Below are positions 23,125-32,247 of a stretch of 64,000 nt of DNA, one piece after another. A model generated the notes under the pieces. That model was not told the origin of the DNA. It did not search any database and saw only the letters and a list, made by a program, of their open reading frames with translations. How positions within the stretch are numbered: the first letter of the stretch is position 1; each line of letters begins with the position of its first letter. The position numbers were made by a program, and so were the translations under genes. Source of the DNA: Channallabes apus. Its lineage: Eukaryota; Chordata; Actinopteri; Siluriformes; Clariidae. The stretch spans positions 12,224,065-12,288,064 of the forward strand of contig CM060113.1 of assembly GCA_030522415.1 (NCBI GenBank), read 5' to 3'.

Positions 23125-23460
23125 CACTCTCTATGCATTATCCTGTACACAGTTGCAGGAGGCTTGGAGCCAATCCCATGAGACTCGGAGCATGAGGCAG
23201 TGAACACCCTTCACAGGGTGCCAATCCATCACAGGGCACACAAACGTGTGTATGTGCACATACACACAAAATGAGGAATTTGAAAACATCATGTCTTTGC
23301 AGCTCTTTGAACTATCGGAGGAAACCAGTACAACCAGAGGAAATCCACCAAGTACCACCAAGAACACACAAACTTCATACACAGACCAAAGTGAGAATTG
23401 AACCCTTGACCGTGGAGGTGCGTGGCCATGGTTCTAACCACTGTGCCACCTCAAGGACTG
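23125..23460 (-). repeat. degenerate V-SINE, minus orientation
   Basis: The order GGAGGCTTGGAGCC, CAGGGTGCCAATCCATC, AACTATCGGAGGAAACC, GAGAATTGAACC and GTTCTAACCACTGTGCC is a reversed V-SINE with many changes. Confidence 0.75.
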
Positions 23461-24315
23461 GCAGTATCAGAAAAAAAAGTGTAACTAAAAGCCATAATGA
23501 GTTAAATACTTACTGTATAGAAGTTTATTTAAAAGGTTTTTAAATTGCTTTTATGGGTATTAAAATTAAATATAAAATTTTCATTTTAAAAAGCATATCT
23601 TCTTGTTGATATTGTCAGCCCAGTGAACATAAAGAATAAAAGTAAAATTTTAAGTTTTCATGTGGACAAATTTTACAATTTAAAAGTTATGGACACTACA
23701 TAAAAATGCATGAAATTGTATTTAGCAAATATAAAAATATAAATGTGTATGCATATTTAAATTTAAAAAAAAAAAAGGAAGCCTGGGCCTAAAAATATGA
23801 TGCATTAAGTATTATGTAAAAAAAAAATGGAATCATATGATCCTATCTGAAAATTCACCTTATCATCATAGCCGAATGTACAATAAGCATGTTGTGGAAA
23901 GTTGTGTGGAATTTATTCGTCAATGTTAAGCTTGAAGGGAATACAATAGCAAGTTGTTAAGTTAAAACATGGAACAAGAATCAGACGGCAGTTGAATATA
24001 GAGTATGAAATGTCTTGCTGTGCCTTTGAACATCGTCACTTTCATGTTACAGCCAATCACGTTCATGACACAGACAATGCTCTTCCCGTTTATTGGCGTA
24101 GTCACTGTTTTTAAAGCTATTCTCAGCTAGTGTTTATGTATATTAGTGAAAAGAAAGGCAGTGGTCATTTTGACCAACTGGACTGTCAGTGGACAAGTTG
24201 TTGTTCTTAACGCCAGCTGCAGTAAAAACAGTGAGTTTGTTTGTTAGTCGTGTTTTTCCATGATATTTTGTCATTTAACTCTAATGACATGGTATTTTAA
24301 CGTATGAATAATGTG
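23461..24315. other. AT-rich spacer, nothing recognised
   Basis: No gene or known repeat recognised. The LINE 3' end and an old V-SINE lie to the left. Confidence 0.5.
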
Positions 24316-24327
24316 GCAGCCACAATA

Positions 24328-24467
24328 CATTCATTCATTCATTCATTCATTCATTTTCTATACCGCTTAATCCTGTGTTCAGGGTCGCGGGGGACCTGGA
24401 CCCTATCCCAGGAGACTTCGGGCACTAGGCGGGGTACACCCTGGACAGGGTGCCAATCCATCGCAGG
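24328..24467 (-). repeat. 5'-truncated V-SINE, minus orientation
   Basis: CATTCATT repeats then TATACCGCTTAATCCTG and GGTGCCAATCCATCGCAGG. Flanked by the 12-bp duplication GCAGCCACAATA (24316-24327 and 24468-24479). Confidence 0.9.
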
Positions 24468-24479
24468 GCAGCCACAATA

Positions 24480-25282
24480 TATCATTACAGAATTTTGTTA
24501 GCTAACATGTTAGGAGTCAAAACTTTGACCCTTGTAGTGAATCACCAATCATTAGACATATACACCATATGGCCAAAAGTACACTATCTGGCCAAATCGT
24601 GTAAATGCCTGAGCATCATATCGATGTGTTGACCTTCAGTGTTTGACCTGATCAATTATTTTGAGGCAAAGCAGACAAAACCCCTCAAAATCAAACTTAG
24701 AATAATCATGTAGAATGATTTGACCTTCAAATTATATGAATTATTGTTTACGTATTTAAAGGATGTTAATATAAAATATAGATACTGTATATCTAAATTT
24801 AAAAAAATTAAAATACATAGATGATCAAATAATGTTATGCTGTCTTAAACCAGATATTTACAAGGAATAACAACATGGCACTTTTGTCAGAAATTAGTTC
24901 ATCATGGATTCTTGAATCCTTGATGAACTCATTATTTAATTTTTTTTTCTAAAGGTAATGGTAAAGGTAACAGTCTGTTTAGGGGCTTTACAAAAAAGGT
25001 TGAGGATTTCCCTGGAATGACAAGCAAAAAACAAAAAAACAAAAATCAAATTTAAAAAAGAAACTGTTTGAGAGTGCAATTTTCTTTCTTTTTGTCCTTT
25101 ACAAAAATGATTAGTATGCCATTGTATAGGGTGACTGAGAAATCTGACTAGACCAGTGCTAAAGCAGCTGCAAGCTTAGAATCATTCTGTTCATCATGTT
25201 CAGCTAGCTTGCTAACAGCAATTTAAATTTTCTTTAACAACTTTTTCTTATAAATTTTCATTATAACTGCATCAGGTCACTG
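24480..25282. other. AT-rich spacer with a small transposon scrap
   Basis: ACACCATATGGCCAAAAGTA at about 24565-24585 resembles a common fish DNA-transposon end. Nothing else is recognised. Confidence 0.4.
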
Positions 25283-25358
25283 AGTGCCACTCTGTGTGCA
25301 TAGTTTGCATTCCTCCCGGTACTTTAGTTTCTTCCCACCGTCAGAAGACATAGATATA
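25283..25358 (+). repeat. V-SINE, 5' part, split by a Tc1-like element
   Basis: CTCTGTGTGCATAGTTTGCA, TTTCTTCCCACCGTC and AGAAGACAT are V-SINE core words. The match stops at the TA where the Tc1-like element begins. The 3' part continues at 31833. Confidence 0.75.
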
Positions 25359-25562
25359 CAGGTCCTTCTCAAAAAATTTGCATATTGTGATAAAGTTCAT
25401 TATTCTCTGTAATGTACTGATAAACATTAGACTTTCATATATTTTAGATTCATTACACACAACTGAAGTAGTTCAAGCCTTTTATTGTTTTAATATTGAT
25501 GATTGTGGCATACAGCTCATGAAAACCCAAAATCCCTATCTCAAAAAATTAGCATATCATGA
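25359..25562 (+). repeat. Tc1-like left terminal inverted repeat
   Basis: Long TIR (~200 bp) including CATTAGACTTTCATATATTT and TTCAAGCCTTTTATTG. Confidence 0.9.
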
Positions 25563-25566
25563 AAAG

Positions 25567-26073
25567 TGTCACGAACGCAGGCAGAACGATATGAATCCAA
25601 GTGCGGATACTGACTATATAGAGATGTGGGGGCGTGGTCGGGGGCGTGAGCAAGGGTCGAGTACCGTGAGTCCGTCAGCGAAGCGTCCAAAGCAAAAACA
25701 CGAGACGAGAGCCGTAGTCAAAAAGAGGAAGCGTAAGGTCAAAAACCGGGAAATCAAAAGGGCGGGCGAACAATCCAAATCGGCAGGCAGAAAATCAGAA
25801 ACGAGAAAAAACAAAGCGAGGTCGTAACGTGAAAGCTAGAGAAAAGAAAACGCGAGAGAATCGAGGTATAACAAACACAATAATCCAGCGATCTAAGCAG
25901 CGCGCCGCGCATGCTTAAATCGCTGGAGTAATCAGTCATGGAATGAGAAACAGCTGAGCAGACGGGGCGGAAACGGGGGCGTGAGAGCGCACGTGACGGC
26001 TAGACACAAACATGAGCGCGTGGGGGAGTGACAGCGTGGGAAAAAGACGGCCGGCAGACCGTGACTCGTGACA
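25567..26073 (-). repeat. gypsy 3' LTR (507 bp)
   Basis: TGTCACGAA at its outer left border and CGTGACA at the inner border. Differs from the other LTR at two positions (CCGTGAGTCCG vs TTCG, and AACAAAGCG vs AACTAAGCG). Confidence 0.97.
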
Positions 26074-26084
26074 CTTAATGGGCA

Positions 26085-26420
26085 TGAGATGAGGCGACGT
26101 AGCTGGGACACGTGGAATGTGGGATTTATTCGCCGCATCGTAGAGGGAAGCAAAAGTTTGACTGCACAGGGATTGACAATCTTGGTTATGGTGAAGGGGC
26201 CAATGTAACGGGGTGAGAGTTTGCGGGACAGGGTCTTAAGAGGGAGGTCTTTGGTGCAGAGCATGACTCTCTGCCCTATCCTGTACTTGGGGACCTGAGA
26301 GCGTCTATGGTCTGCTTGCTCCTTGTAAATTCTGCCTTGTCGTAGCAGCGTCCTTCTGGCTTGGGTCCAGGTCCTCCTACAGAGGCTTGGGCAGAGGGGA
26401 CGCTGACCTCCTCTTCCTGA
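26085..26420 (-). pseudogene. gypsy pol C-terminus in shifted frame
   Basis: In the neighbouring frame the integrase C-terminal tail resumes: [43 protein letters not shown] and INPTFHVSQLR. The frame enters the 3' LTR. Its position right after the break near 26400-26430 shows that the polyprotein was one frame before a single-base change. Confidence 0.85.
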
Positions 26421-29400
26421 GAGGGGAACAAAGGTGGTTGGTAGCCCAGGCAGCACTGGAAGGGGGACAGCCCAGTTGACGAAGAGACTAGGGAGTTGTG
26501 GGCGTATTCGACCCAGGGCAGGAATCTGCTCCACGAGGTGACATCCCGATAGGTCATGCATCTCAAGGCGATCTCGAGGGCTTGATTCTTCCTCTCCGTC
26601 TGCCCATTGGATTGAGGGTGGAAACCTGATGACAGGCTTGGGGTGGCTCCAATGAGCTTACAAAATGCCTTCCAGAACTGAGAAGTGAACTGTGGGCCCC
26701 GATCAGACACAATGTCCTTGGGCAGGCCGTGGAGCTTAAATACGTGATTAATCATGAGCTCTGCAGTCTCCTTGGCGGACGGAAGTTTTGGTAGGGGGAT
26801 AAAGTGAGCAGCTTTAGAGAACCGATCAACCACGGTCATGATGCAGGTGTGGCCGGTGGAGGGGGGTAGACCGGTGACGAAGTCCAGGGCGATGTTGGAC
26901 CAGGGGCGATGAGGGATGGGCAGGGGTCTGAGGAGGCCAGCTGGGGCCGTGTTGACATGTTTGGATCTTATGCAGATATTGCATGCTGCAACAAAGCGGG
27001 AGACGTCATCCTTGAGGGTGGACCACCAAAACCGCTGCTGGGCTAGTGCCAGAGTTCTGGCGGTGCCTGTGTGGCAAGCGAGCTTGGAACTGTGGGCCCA
27101 CTCCAGGACCTGAGAGCGTAGAGTGAGGGGAACGAAGAGACGGTTAGGAGGCACGTTGCTTGGGCTTGGTCCATGGGATAGGGCTTCCTTGACGCTGGTT
27201 TCGATGTCGAGCTCGGCCACGGCGAGGAGGCAGGGGGGTGGCAAAATAGTCTCACATGGGGCAGGGTCTTGGGTGGTCGAAAATATTCTTGAAAGCGCAT
27301 CCGGCTTGGTGTTCTTAGACCCTGGTCGGTAGGAGAGGGTAAAGTTGAACCTGGCAAAGAACAGGGACCACCGGGCCTGACGAGAGTTGAGCCTCTTGGC
27401 GCTCCGTAGATACTCGAGGTTCTTGTGATCGGTCCATACCAGGAATGGGGCCTCCGTTCCCTCCAGCCAGTGTCTCCATTCCTCCAGTGCTAACTTGATG
27501 GCTAAGAGTTCACGATCTCCGATGCCGTAATTGCTCTCAGCAGGGGTTAGGCGGTGGGAGAAGAAGGAGCAGGGGTGCAGCTTATTATCTCTGTTGGATC
27601 TTTGTGAGAGGATGCCTCCTACTCCGGTGCTGGAGGCGTCGACTTCTACGATGAACTGCCGTGACGGATCTGGGATGGTGAGGATAGGGGCGGAGGTGAA
27701 CCGTTTCTTCAGCTCGCTGAAGGCTTCTTCGGATTCCAAGTTCCAGCAGAATTGGGTTTTGGTAGAGGTTAGAGCTGTTAGAGGGGCGGCGATGGAGCTG
27801 TAGCCTCGGATAAACCGACGATAAAAGTTAGCAAAGCCTAAGAACCTCTGGAGTTCATGTCGAGAAGTAGGGGTGGGCCACCTAGTGACCGCTTCGAGTT
27901 TAGCAGGTTCCATTTCGATGCCCTTGGGGCTGATGGTGAATCCGAGGAACGTGGTGGCTGTGGTGTGGAACTCGCACTTCTCAGCCTTGATGAACAAGTT
28001 GTTCTCCAGGAGTCTCTGCAGTACCTGCCTGACATGATGTTGGTGTTCTTCTGGGTTGTGAGAAAAGATCAGGATGTCGTCGAGATAGACGAATACGAAT
28101 GAGTTAAGGAAATCCCTGAGGACGTCATTGATCAAGGCTTGAAACACTCCGGGGGCATTAGTAAGTCCAAAGGGAACCACCAGATACTCATAATGTCCAG
28201 TTGGCGTATTAAAAGCTGTTTTCCACTCATCCCCTTCCCGAATGCGAACAAGGTGATAGGCGTTGCGCAGATCTAGCTTAGTGAAGGTGCTGGCCCCCTG
28301 AAGGAGTTCGAAGGCAGTAGACATTAGAGGAAGGGGGTATCGGTTCTTAATGGTGATGTTGTTAAGGCCCCTATAATCAATGCACGGACGAAGGGAACCA
28401 TCTTTCTTGCCTACGAAGAAGAATCCCGCCCCTGCCGGAGAGGAAGAGGGGCGGATGATTCCTGCGGCCAGCGATTCCGTGATGTACTGGTCCATGGCTT
28501 GGCGTTCTTTGGGCGACAGTGAGTAAAGATGGCCCTTGGGGGGGGAGGTGCCTGGGAGGAGGTCAATGGCGCAGTCATATGGTCGGTGGGGGGGAAGAGA
28601 GACTGCACGTGATTTACTGAACACAGTCCTGAGGTCATGGTATTCTGGGGGAACACGGGTGAGGTCCGATGGCTCCTTTGTGGGGGCTGGGTCGAGGCAG
28701 GGCGTAGTGGCGGCGCGTAAACATGACGTGGAGCATGATGGACTCCAGGCTACGATCGAGTTCCTGCCCCAATCAATGTGTGGATTGTGTTGGGTTAACC
28801 AGGGGAGGCCTAGGACGACCGTGGCATGTGACCCCTCCATGATGAACAGCGACGTTTGTTCTGAGTGATTGCCAGACACCTTTAGGCCAATGAGAGGGGT
28901 TCTGTGGGTGATGGGTGGGAGTGGACTCCCGTCGAGGGCCTGGACTTTGAGGTGGTTCTCCAAGGGCAGCGCAGGAATACCCAGGGTCTCGGCTGAAGCC
29001 GCATTCAGCAGGTTACGATCCGAACCCGAGTCGACCAGTGCCTGCACTAGGTGGGTCTGTCGCTCATGGATGAGGAAGATGGGAAGCAGATGACGTTGGT
29101 CTGGGAGCCTTCTTGGAGTCTCGCCCTCTAGTGCTCCCAGCTGAACTAGAGGGCGCCCCCCTTTTACTGGACAGTTCTTCAGCAGGTGTCCTGATTTCCC
29201 ACAGTAGAAGCAGGCCCCCTCCACCCGCCGGCGGTGACGCTCCTCTGGGGTGATGCAGGTTCTGCCCAGTTGCATGGGATCCTCCTGGGGTTCAACTCGT
29301 GGAGGTGGGGGTCGCGGTAGTGCCCTGGGAGGAAAAAATCGGGCTGACCTACGAAGACGGAGACGGGCATCTACTCGACCAGCCAGGTCCACAAGCTCTT

Positions 29401-30028
29401 GGAGCGACGAGGGAAGCTCTCGCGAGATTAGCTCATCTTGGAGCTTCTCTGTCAGACCCTCCAAAAAGACGTCGCATAACGCTCGGTTATTCCAACCACT
29501 GGGGAGGGCCAGGGTCTGGAACTCAATGGCATATTCATAGGCCGAGCGCGAGCCCTGGCGAAGATTCAGGAGTTTTCGGCCCGCCTCCCTGCCATGGCAC
29601 GAGCGGTCAAACACCCTCTTCATCTCTCTGGCGAAGTCTCCGTAATTGGAACAGCAGGGATCGTGTGCATCCCAAAGCGCGGTGCTCCATTCACGGGCGC
29701 GTCCTGACAGGAGTGTGATGACGTAAGCCACCCTAGATCGTTCGGTGGAAAAGGCTGAGGCTTGGAGCTCGAAGACCAGGGAACACTGAGATAAGAAGGA
29801 GCGACAGGTGCCTGGATCTCCCTCGTAGGTGGGAGGAGCGGGGAGGCGTGGTTCCTGTGGCGCATGTGAGCTTGCTCCTTGCGGTAGGGAGAGTTGGAGT
29901 CTCTGAAGCTGAGACGTGACGTCGGTGAGAGACTGCTTGGTGCTGAGCAGTTCCTGTTGGTGAGTCCCGAGTAGGGCACCTTGATTTTCCAATGCCGCTC
30001 TCATATGGTCAGAAGCCGCTGGATCCAT
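26276..30028 (-). CDS. gypsy gag-pol polyprotein (1250 codons)
   Basis: Starts [10 protein letters not shown] just after the primer site. Gag (1-~265) has the retrotransposon capsid ([20 protein letters not shown]), then a CCHC knuckle [14 protein letters not shown] (~274). Protease active site VDSGSD is near 333, [13 protein letters not shown] near 648, RNase [11 protein letters not shown] near 794. Integrase has a zinc domain ([16 protein letters not shown]) near 986 and a core with [17 protein letters not shown] and [10 protein letters not shown]. Gag and pol are fused in one frame with no programmed shift, as in Tf1-like elements. The frame is lost by a one-base shift near 26400-26430, and this reading then ends at 26276 in non-homologous residues. 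It would replicate through an RNA intermediate in cytoplasmic particles. Confidence 0.95.
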   Translation of the reverse strand: MDPAASDHMRAALENQGALLGTHQQELLSTKQSLTDVTSQLQRLQLSLPQGASSHAPQEPRLPAPPTYEGDPGTCRSFLSQCSLVFELQASAFSTERSRVAYVITLLSGRAREWSTALWDAHDPCCSNYGDFAREMKRVFDRSCHGREAGRKLLNLRQGSRSAYEYAIEFQTLALPSGWNNRALCDVFLEGLTEKLQDELISRELPSSLQELVDLAGRVDARLRLRRSARFFPPRALPRPPPPRVEPQEDPMQLGRTCITPEERHRRRVEGACFYCGKSGHLLKNCPVKGGRPLVQLGALEGETPRRLPDQRHLLPIFLIHERQTHLVQALVDSGSDRNLLNAASAETLGIPALPLENHLKVQALDGSPLPPITHRTPLIGLKVSGNHSEQTSLFIMEGSHATVVLGLPWLTQHNPHIDWGRNSIVAWSPSCSTSCLRAATTPCLDPAPTKEPSDLTRVPPEYHDLRTVFSKSRAVSLPPHRPYDCAIDLLPGTSPPKGHLYSLSPKERQAMDQYITESLAAGIIRPSSSPAGAGFFFVGKKDGSLRPCIDYRGLNNITIKNRYPLPLMSTAFELLQGASTFTKLDLRNAYHLVRIREGDEWKTAFNTPTGHYEYLVVPFGLTNAPGVFQALINDVLRDFLNSFVFVYLDDILIFSHNPEEHQHHVRQVLQRLLENNLFIKAEKCEFHTTATTFLGFTISPKGIEMEPAKLEAVTRWPTPTSRHELQRFLGFANFYRRFIRGYSSIAAPLTALTSTKTQFCWNLESEEAFSELKKRFTSAPILTIPDPSRQFIVEVDASSTGVGGILSQRSNRDNKLHPCSFFSHRLTPAESNYGIGDRELLAIKLALEEWRHWLEGTEAPFLVWTDHKNLEYLRSAKRLNSRQARWSLFFARFNFTLSYRPGSKNTKPDALSRIFSTTQDPAPCETILPPPCLLAVAELDIETSVKEALSHGPSPSNVPPNRLFVPLTLRSQVLEWAHSSKLACHTGTARTLALAQQRFWWSTLKDDVSRFVAACNICIRSKHVNTAPAGLLRPLPIPHRPWSNIALDFVTGLPPSTGHTCIMTVVDRFSKAAHFIPLPKLPSAKETAELMINHVFKLHGLPKDIVSDRGPQFTSQFWKAFCKLIGATPSLSSGFHPQSNGQTERKNQALEIALRCMTYRDVTSWSRFLPWVEYAHNSLVSSSTGLSPFQCCLGYQPPLFPSQEEEVSVPSAQASVGGPGPKPEGRCYDKAEFTRSKQTIDALRSPSTG

Positions 30029-30031
30029 AGG

Positions 30032-30043
30032 CGCTGGATTATT
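30032..30043 (-). promoter_or_regulatory. gypsy primer-binding site (self-priming type)
   Basis: On the element strand this reads AATAATCCAGCG, one base inside the 5' LTR. It is perfectly complementary (12 of 12) to CGCTGGATTATT in the LTR (30368-30357 in minus order), next to the predicted transcription start. Tf1 and sushi-type elements prime with the 5' end of their own RNA in this way. Confidence 0.7.
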
Positions 30044-30044
30044 C

Positions 30045-30551
30045 TGTCACGAACGCAGGCAGAACGATATGAATCCAAGTGCGGATACTGACTATATAGA
30101 GATGTGGGGGCGTGGTCGGGGGCGTGAGCAAGGGTCGAGTACCGTGAGTTCGTCAGCGAAGCGTCCAAAGCAAAAACACGAGACGAGAGCCGTAGTCAAA
30201 AAGAGGAAGCGTAAGGTCAAAAACCGGGAAATCAAAAGGGCGGGCGAACAATCCAAATCGGCAGGCAGAAAATCAGAAACGAGAAAAAACTAAGCGAGGT
30301 CGTAACGTGAAAGCTAGAGAAAAGAAAACGCGAGAGAATCGAGGTATAACAAACACAATAATCCAGCGATCTAAGCAGCGCGCCGCGCATGCTTAAATCG
30401 CTGGAGTAATCAGTCATGGAATGAGAAACAGCTGAGCAGACGGGGCGGAAACGGGGGCGTGAGAGCGCACGTGACGGCTAGACACAAACATGAGCGCGTG
30501 GGGGAGTGACAGCGTGGGAAAAAGACGGCCGGCAGACCGTGACTCGTGACA
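30045..30551 (-). repeat. gypsy 5' LTR (507 bp)
   Basis: Same length as the left LTR. On the element strand it carries a TTTAAG box about 27 nt upstream of ATCGCTGGATTATT, the likely transcript start. Confidence 0.97.
30363..30404 (-). promoter_or_regulatory. LTR core promoter and hairpin (predicted start)
   Basis: A 42-bp near-palindrome: CCAGCGAT at one end and ATCGCTGG at the other, with further pairing inside. On the element strand a TTTAAG box in the first arm lies about 27 nt before the second arm ATCGCTGG, which is where self-priming would require the RNA to start. The 3' LTR has the same block at about 25883-25924. Confidence 0.55.
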
Positions 30552-30677
30552 GAAAAGGTTCTCTAAACGAGCTATTAACCTAATCATCTGAATCAACTAA
30601 TTAACTCTAAACACCTGCAAAAGATTCCTGAGGCTTTTAAAAACTCCCAGCCTGGTTCATTACTCAAAACCGCAATC

Positions 30678-31572
30678 ATGAGTAAGACTGCCGACCTGAC
30701 TGCTGTCCAGAAGGCCATCATTTACACCCTCAAGCAAGAGGGTAAGACACAGAAAGAATTTCTGAACGAATAGGCTGTTCCCAGAGTGCAGTATCAAGGC
30801 ACCTCAGTGGGAAGTCTGTGGGAAGGAAAAAGTGTGGCAGAAAACGCTGCACAACGAGAAGAGGTGACCGGGCCCTGAGGAAGATTGTGGAGAAGGACCG
30901 ATTCCAGACCTTGGGGGACCTGCGGAAGCAGTGGACTGAGCCTGGAGTAGAAACATCCAGAGCCACCGTGTACAGGCGTGTGCAGGAAATGGGCTACAGG
31001 TTGCAAATTTTGCATGTCATTCGGAAATCAAGGTGCCAGAGTCTGGAGGAAGACTGGGGAGAGGGAAATGCCAAAATGCCTGAAGTCCAGTGTCAAGTAC
31101 CCACAGTCAGTGATGGTCTGGGGTGCCATGTCAGCTGCTGGTGTTGGTCCACTGTGTTTTATCAAGGGCAGGGTCAATGCAGCTAGCTATCAGGAGATTT
31201 TGGAGCACTTCATGCTTCCATCTGCTGAAAAGATTTATGGAGATGAAGATTTCATTTTTCAGCACGACCTGGCACCTGCTCACAGTGCCATAACCACTGG
31301 TAAATGGTTTACTGACCATGGTATTACTGTGCTCAATTGGCCTGCCAACTCTCCTGACCTGAAACCCCATAGAGAATCTGTGGGATATTGTGAAGAGAAA
31401 GTTGAGAGACACAAGACACAACACTCTGGATGACCTTAAGGCCGCTATCGATGCATCCTGGGCCTCCATAACACCTCAGCAGTGCCACAGGCTGATTGCC
31501 TCCATGCCACGCTGCATTGAAGCAGTCATTTCTGCAAAAGGATTCCCGACCAAGTATCGAGTGCATAACTGA
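30678..31572 (+). pseudogene. degenerate Tc1-like transposase
   Basis: An ATG at 30678 opens MSKTADLTAVQKAIIYTLKQ, lost after ~30 codons. Another frame reads GRKKCGRKRCTTRRGDRALR and SRATVYRRVQEMGYRL (DNA-binding domain). After a central deletion that removes the first catalytic Asp region, a third frame reads QSVMVWGAMSAAGVGPLCF, FQHDLAPAHSA (second Asp) and NWPANSPDLKP, ending at 31572. Multiple shifts make it non-functional. Confidence 0.88.
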
Positions 31573-31630
31573 ACATAATTATTTGAAGGTTGACTTTTTT
31601 TGTATTAAAAACACTTTTCTTTTATTGGTC

Positions 31631-31830
31631 GGATGAAATATGCAAATTTTTTGAGATTTTGGGTTTTCATGAGCTGTATGCCACAATCATCAATATTAAA
31701 ACAATAAAAGGCTTGAACTACTTCAGTTGTGTGTAATGAATCTAAAATATATGAAAGTCTAATGTTTATCAGTACATTACAGAAAATAATGAACTTTATC
31801 ACAATATGCTAATTTTTTTAGAAGGACCTG
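31631..31830 (-). repeat. Tc1-like right terminal inverted repeat
   Basis: Near-perfect reverse complement of 25359-25562. Confidence 0.9.
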
Positions 31831-31832
31831 TA

Positions 31833-31968
31833 TGTATATGGGTGTTCCCTGAAATGAATTGGCACCCAGTCCAGGGTGTACCTGCTTCTGCCCTAAGTCT
31901 CCTGGAATAGTCTCCAGCCCCCCCCCCAGTATATGACCCAGTATACAGGATAAAGCTGTATTGATGAT
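31833..31968 (+). repeat. V-SINE, 3' part, split by a Tc1-like element
   Basis: ATTGGCACCCAGTCCAGGG, CTAAGTCTCCTGG and ACAGGATAAAGC continue the SINE interrupted at 25358. Confidence 0.75.
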
Positions 31969-31991
31969 GAGGGCCTCATGGTTACTATCAG

Positions 31992-32198
31992 TGTTGTGTT
32001 CACTGATTATGTATTGCAACCGCAACACTAGGTGGCAGTGTAAGAATAAGCGGGAATGAAGAAGAAGAGGAAAGGAGACGGATAGGGATAGGAGGATAAT
32101 TGTACTGTTGAGCTATTGTAAAAGTTACTGTACTAGTTGTTAAGTAAACTGTTTTTGTTCTAATCCCTGGCCTGGTTATTTTGGATACCACCATAACA
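31992..32198 (+). repeat. mag-like 5' LTR (207 bp)
   Basis: TGTTGTGTTC to CCATAACA. Includes ACACTAGGTGGCAG, which resembles a CTCF core. Confidence 0.97.
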
Positions 32199-32201
32199 AA
32201 T

Positions 32202-32219
32202 TGGCGACGAGGATGGGAT
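32202..32219 (+). promoter_or_regulatory. primer-binding site for tRNA-Ser(GCT)
   Basis: TGGCGACGAGGATGGGAT is complementary to the 3' end of vertebrate tRNA-Ser(GCT) including CCA (18 of 18 as I recall the tRNA). It lies 3 nt after the LTR. Confidence 0.8.
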
Positions 32220-32247
32220 ATTTTTTGCTTCTTTTTGCTGACTCATT

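Larger units (their letters stand above)
25567..30551 (-). mobile_element. Ty3/gypsy LTR retrotransposon, very young, one frameshift
   Basis: 4985 bp with two 507-bp LTRs that differ at only two positions by direct reading. The flanking 6-bp GAAAAG (25561-25566 and 30552-30557) is the target duplication. Element sense is minus. A single long gag-pol frame starts 14 nt inside the 5' LTR border. The gag resembles that of sushi-ichi/PEG10-like elements. The primer site matches its own predicted transcript 5' end rather than a tRNA. A one-base shift in pol after the integrase core is the only evident defect. No env. Confidence 0.95.
25359..31830 (+). mobile_element. Tc1-like transposon split by a gypsy element
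   Basis: Begins CAGGTCCTTCTC and ends GAAGGACCTG, with ~200-bp terminal inverted repeats (25359-25562, 31631-31830) and TA on both sides. The transposase (plus strand, 30678-31572) is degenerate. The gypsy element at 25567-30551 inserted just inside the left repeat. Without it the transposon would be about 1.5 kb. Confidence 0.92.

Noticed and set aside
25932..26561. 209-codon frame as a separate gene
   Set aside because: It is the shifted-frame C-terminus of the gypsy integrase running into the LTR.
28536..29718. Several plus-strand frames of ~100-140 codons
   Set aside because: Antisense shadows of the gypsy gag-pol frame in GC-rich sequence.
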